Assembly (NCBI GenBank): GCA_963965975.1
Contig: OZ014414.1
Coordinates: 2,083,501-2,147,500 of the forward strand
Source of the DNA: Xestospongia bergquistia
Taxonomy: Eukaryota; Porifera; Demospongiae; Haplosclerida; Petrosiidae
DNA length: 64,000 nucleotides
Direction: 5' to 3'
The translations under genes and the position numbers were made by a program. Under the pieces are notes generated by a model. The model made no database searches. It was not told where the DNA came from and saw only the letters and a program-made list of their open reading frames with translations. Below, piece after piece: positions 60,430 to 64,000 of this stretch; position 1 is the stretch's first letter; the number at the start of each line of letters is the position of its first letter.

Positions 60430-62593
60430 TTATTGTGCTCCAGTAAAGGAGCTGAGATTGAATGTTAGTTTTAAATTACTGACAATTCAAATGTAGTAAT
60501 GTATTGTGGTTTTTGTAGTTACTTAATTACGTCCTTAATATTATTTTATTATCGTATAACTTAATGGTAATTTTAGTTGTCTATACTATATAATTTTGCT
60601 AAATATATTCACTAAAATGTGCAGACTAAATTATTGATAAACTTCATGAATTTAAATTGTTAGGTATGACTTGGTATATGCGATAAATTTAAATAGGTAT
60701 AGTTACTTTACAGTATGTTATTGACCAACTCCATCACTCAAAAGAAAAATGCTAATAAATGGTATGAGATATAAAAAATCTTTTTGCTTATATACACTCC
60801 TTTCTAATGAAGACTTTTAAAGTCCAAAGGGGATTATTTCAAATATTTGCCATTATAAGCCACCTCATTACCACACATAGATAGATAAATAAATGAATGG
60901 ATGTAGAGATAGTTATATTTAGTGTTAAGATATTGGGATACATACATTTGATTGTAGAAATAACATTGCTTATGATTTTAGAACTAACATTTGTAACGTA
61001 TCAAAATTAACATAAATGTTAATATACATGTTTATAGTAATGAAATATTATATACATCTACCAACATATTCAACTTCTAATATATATGTCTACTTGTCTC
61101 TTGTTAGTCCAAATCTATAATACTCAGTTAGTACAATCATATATGTGCAATGTATATATATATATATATATATATATTTATTGACCATAGGAGACTCAAA
61201 GAACAGTCCCTACTCATTAATGACATAGTGGATGTATCAGGGTCAACATTTACTCAGATGCAACCTGACAAATGCAACTATGATCTTTCACTATGTTTTC
61301 ATAAGACAACAATTCTGTTTAGTAATTAGTACATGGCCTTAGTGAATAAGACATTATAATGTGTAATCTGCAACCATCTTTTCAATTTGTCTCTGTAATT
61401 AATACTTAGTTCTATTAATATCCTTTTGAGAGGAGTTTTTAGGACATCTACATGTATATGTACATATGAAATTGGATAGTGGATTGTACATGAATAGGCA
61501 ATACATTTGATCTGTTTGTATTTAACATGTCTTTATTAAAAGATGTTAAGAGAAATAAGGATAACTTACAGTGTTACAATGGCAAAATGAGAAGACTATA
61601 CTGTCTTGGTCACTATAAAAGGCCACTAATTATTAATATAGAAATGATTCTATGTAATGATATCATAGTGAAAATTCAAAGTTAACATAATATGCAAAAT
61701 AAAAGTATATATAATGTATAATATATGAAAGAAGCCAAAATAAAGGCATGGCATGACATGACTTGGATGTTATTAACTTCAAATTTCAAATACATCAGTA
61801 TAAACATTTGACTTCTATCCAGTAGTCATTAAATGTATACAGACTGTCTTAGGTTTTAGTGTAGCACATAATGTCATTCTATTAGCTTAGCTTTACCTTG
61901 TACATGACACCTATACAATATATACATATACATATCTGATTATATATAACATTACCTTTTCAACTTCAAGTCAAATTTAGTGTTATTATTAAGTCTGATT
62001 TCCTGTGAGCTATGACATCAAACTGCATAGTGTATAGTCTCCAATTTATAGCAAAAACATTTTATGTATACAAGGCATATACATGTCTGATTATAACATT
62101 TAACCATATTGACTTCATAAAGATATAATAGTAGTTAATCTGACTTTTAAATTCTGTCAACTATGATATTATGCCATTGCTATAAACTTCAAAGAAATAA
62201 TGTTAGTCTGGCTTCCTTTCAACTAAGGTATCATACCATGTAAGAAAGAGTCCCTGATTATTGATAATGTACACTTTATTTCTAATTATTAGATAAAAAA
62301 TGTCAAATTATAGGTGGCATATAAGTGATTGACACTGACACATGCCATGTGATGTTAATGATAGGGATTGTACTTAGACCTTCTCCTATAGATATATATA
62401 TATATTCACTGTAATGTACTAATAGAGATAGACAAACAAAAGGAAAAAAGGATTTATATATCAGAATTTGAATGCATTAATAGAAACATGTTTCCTTACG
62501 ATAAACATGATCTTAATAATTTTGTCTATTTATCAATACATTACATAATATGGAAATTAAAGCACTCTGTATATGCATCACCACCTCTTAAAA
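60430..62593. other. Spacer after copy M, duplicated
   Basis: Matches 18885-20800 after copy E over most of its length, lacking the MITE at 19635. Its right part, about 61720-62590, also matches 25020-25940. A (TA)n tract is at about 61152-61180. No gene seen. Confidence 0.75.
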
Positions 62594-63214
62594 CTATGAT
62601 AGTCTTATGACCTGACAGTTCAAAAAATTAGTTATAATATAATGTATAATTAAAAAGGTGAAAGTAAGTGGTCTAAGAATTATCATATGGAGGATATTCC
62701 TCCCTTCGAAAACTGATTTCCTTTTATTTATGTCTATTTCGTATGGTCTAAAATTAGTAGCCATGGGTTGTACAGGAACATTAAGTTCTGTATAAGGTGG
62801 AGGGTCAGGTTGCCTATCCTGAAAGTTTAAAGATAGAACTATGGCTACAGTTGATTGTATTTGAGATGTATCTGTTGTTGTTGATTCTTCATTAGCAGTA
62901 GCAACAGTGTCAGAATTAGAGTTATTTGTTGTACAATGTTCCAGTATCCATGTCTCTCCTCTATTCTGTTTAGTACTGCACACTAATAGGACACATGCAT
63001 GTACAAAGTGTTAATATAATAATTCATTACTAAATAATACTGATCTTTAAATATCAAAATGACCATAATAATTAAGATGACAACTAGTAGTACAGGTAAG
63101 AAGATGATACCAATAGTAATACCAACAATTGTTCCATCAATTAATACTAAAATAGGAAAAGAGACATAACAACACATTGCTCGTTGTATTAAATTGCTTA
63201 CCACTAGCTTCCAT
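62594..63214 (-). CDS. Single-pass membrane protein with PPPY cytoplasmic tail (minus strand)
   Basis: Exons on the minus strand: 63214-63202 (from a possible ATG, MEAS), 63146-63041, 62975-62594, joined through GT-AG sites, 501 nt in all (166 aa). The second exon is one long hydrophobic helix (TIVGITIGIIFLPVLLVVIL). The third is a hydrophilic tail, rich in Ser/Thr/Asn, with DPPPYTEL, a PPxY motif of the kind bound by WW domains. Relative to the relic near 25950 the last stretch is shifted by one base. The alternative frame gives FRREEYPPYDNS and a stop at once, probably the original C-terminus. There is no ectodomain: a MITE and a receptor fragment lie directly upstream, so this may be the 3' end of a truncated receptor gene. 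Family not recognised. Confidence 0.55.
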
Positions 63215-63254
63215 TAGTGGAAGCAGTAGGTATTGTTGGTCCTACTGAGTTATT

Positions 63255-63489
63255 AGATGCAATAAGGGACAACTTCTGGCAAAACATTTGTGACGTGATT
63301 TATGAAAAAGGACCACTGTTAAAGCATAGCAAAAAGAGTTTTGTATACATATAGCTGCTATATATATATACAACTGTTTATGTAAACTATATATATGTAT
63401 ATAAAGTGTTTTTTGATGTGTTTTAACAGTGATCCTTTATCATAAATTACGTCACAAATATTTTGACATAAGCGATCCCTATCAGGTTA
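63255..63489. mobile_element. Foldback MITE upstream of receptor fragment N
   Basis: Degenerate member: left GCAATAAGGGACAACTTCTG, right CCCTATCAGGTTA, with pairing arms AACATTTGTGACGTGATTTA and TAAATTACGTCACAAATATT. Its left end is eroded where it meets the minus-strand gene. Confidence 0.65.
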
Positions 63490-64000
63490 CATTTATTTAT
63501 AGCATTACCAAGTGGAGAGTGGAATATTAATGGTGTGGTCTTATTAGTCAAAAGGGTTCAACAATAACATGTCAATGTAAATCATCTAACACACTTTGCT
63601 ATTCTACTTAGTCCAGGAGTACCAGTACATTACTCTCCCTGTCTATATATATAAATATCCATTTTACAGTTGACGATAATGATTGTTAGATTCTTCAAAC
63701 TGTGTTGATACCTATTTCTCTGATATGTATGTTACTGACAATATTGACCTATCTTTGTATGAGGTAAGATATGTACACACACACACACATATAACTGGTG
63801 ATATAAATGTTCATAGATCACTGTGGAATATGAGTAACTATACATATTCATGTTATGTTATGTAGCAATAATTTATTGATAGCACAACTCTTGTTTGTAG
63901 CGGGTATTGAACAAACCAAGTATAGGGTATGTGGTCATGTGACTCTCATGTGATTATTTTTGGTGTGCAAGATTTTGTTTGTATGCTTAACAATAGTTGT
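63490..64000 (+). pseudogene. Adhesion GPCR copy N, degenerate, runs off the window
   Basis: GPS exon remnant (63505 on) with a base lost in the GCGL region and an extra base before ATCATCTAAC, so frameshifted. TM1 (about 63670-63764) has deletions (CTGTGTTGATACC). TM2 (about 63818-63924) has an insertion before TATTCATG and AGG for the closing Trp. It continues past the window end at the TM3 acceptor. No GAIN exons precede it. Confidence 0.75.

Overview
The window is animal genomic DNA. It is AT-rich, with very short GT-AG introns (about 45-70 nt) and split genes. The content (adhesion-type GPCRs with GAIN/GPS domains, reelin-like repeats, 'NIQ' ankyrin repeats, a Tigger/pogo transposon) fits an invertebrate metazoan. 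The intron size and ankyrin style make me favour a demosponge such as Amphimedon; that is an inference. I see no rRNA, tRNA or CRISPR array.

Almost the whole window is one head-to-tail, plus-strand array of a single receptor family. Joining exons by hand gives a consistent 21-exon model: signal peptide (exon 1), reelin-like ectodomain (exons 2-3), Ser/Thr/Pro mucin-like stalk of 15-residue repeats plus the first half of a hormone-receptor-like (HormR) cysteine module (exon 4), second half of that module (exon 5), GAIN domain (exons 6-11, GPS in exon 11), seven-helix domain (exons 12-18) and cytoplasmic tail (exons 19-21). Two copies are complete and open: 29752-34532 (1,160 codons) and 40243-45652 (1,391 codons). 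A third (14168-18884) is full length but has lost the acceptor of exon 3. Copy 1-2452 is an intact 3' part cut by the window edge. Copy 56832-60429 lacks only exons 1-2 and the start of exon 3.

The rest are broken or mosaic copies: 4403-8165 (Tigger insertion, internal deletion), 8170-10376, 12195-12850, 13285-13460, 20827-23355, 27417-29490 (ectodomain only), 46639-50440, 51739-56455 and 63490-64000. The non-coding spacers are themselves duplicated between copies, so the array grew by unequal exchange. It was then remodelled by deletions, a Tigger element, a foldback MITE family carried mostly in one intron, and a 391-bp inverted-repeat element.

Non-receptor content: the Tigger element at 4756-6630; a minus-strand block at 35400-39260 with ankyrin remnants and an unrecognised multi-exon gene; a 153-bp coding-length minisatellite at 37664-38507; and a minus-strand single-pass membrane protein with a PPPY tail at 62594-63214, with a relic of it near 25950.

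The most interesting system is the receptor family itself: a reelin-like, mucin-stalked, self-cleaving 7TM receptor in a fast birth-and-death cluster whose stalk length varies from about 1 to 17 repeats between paralogues.
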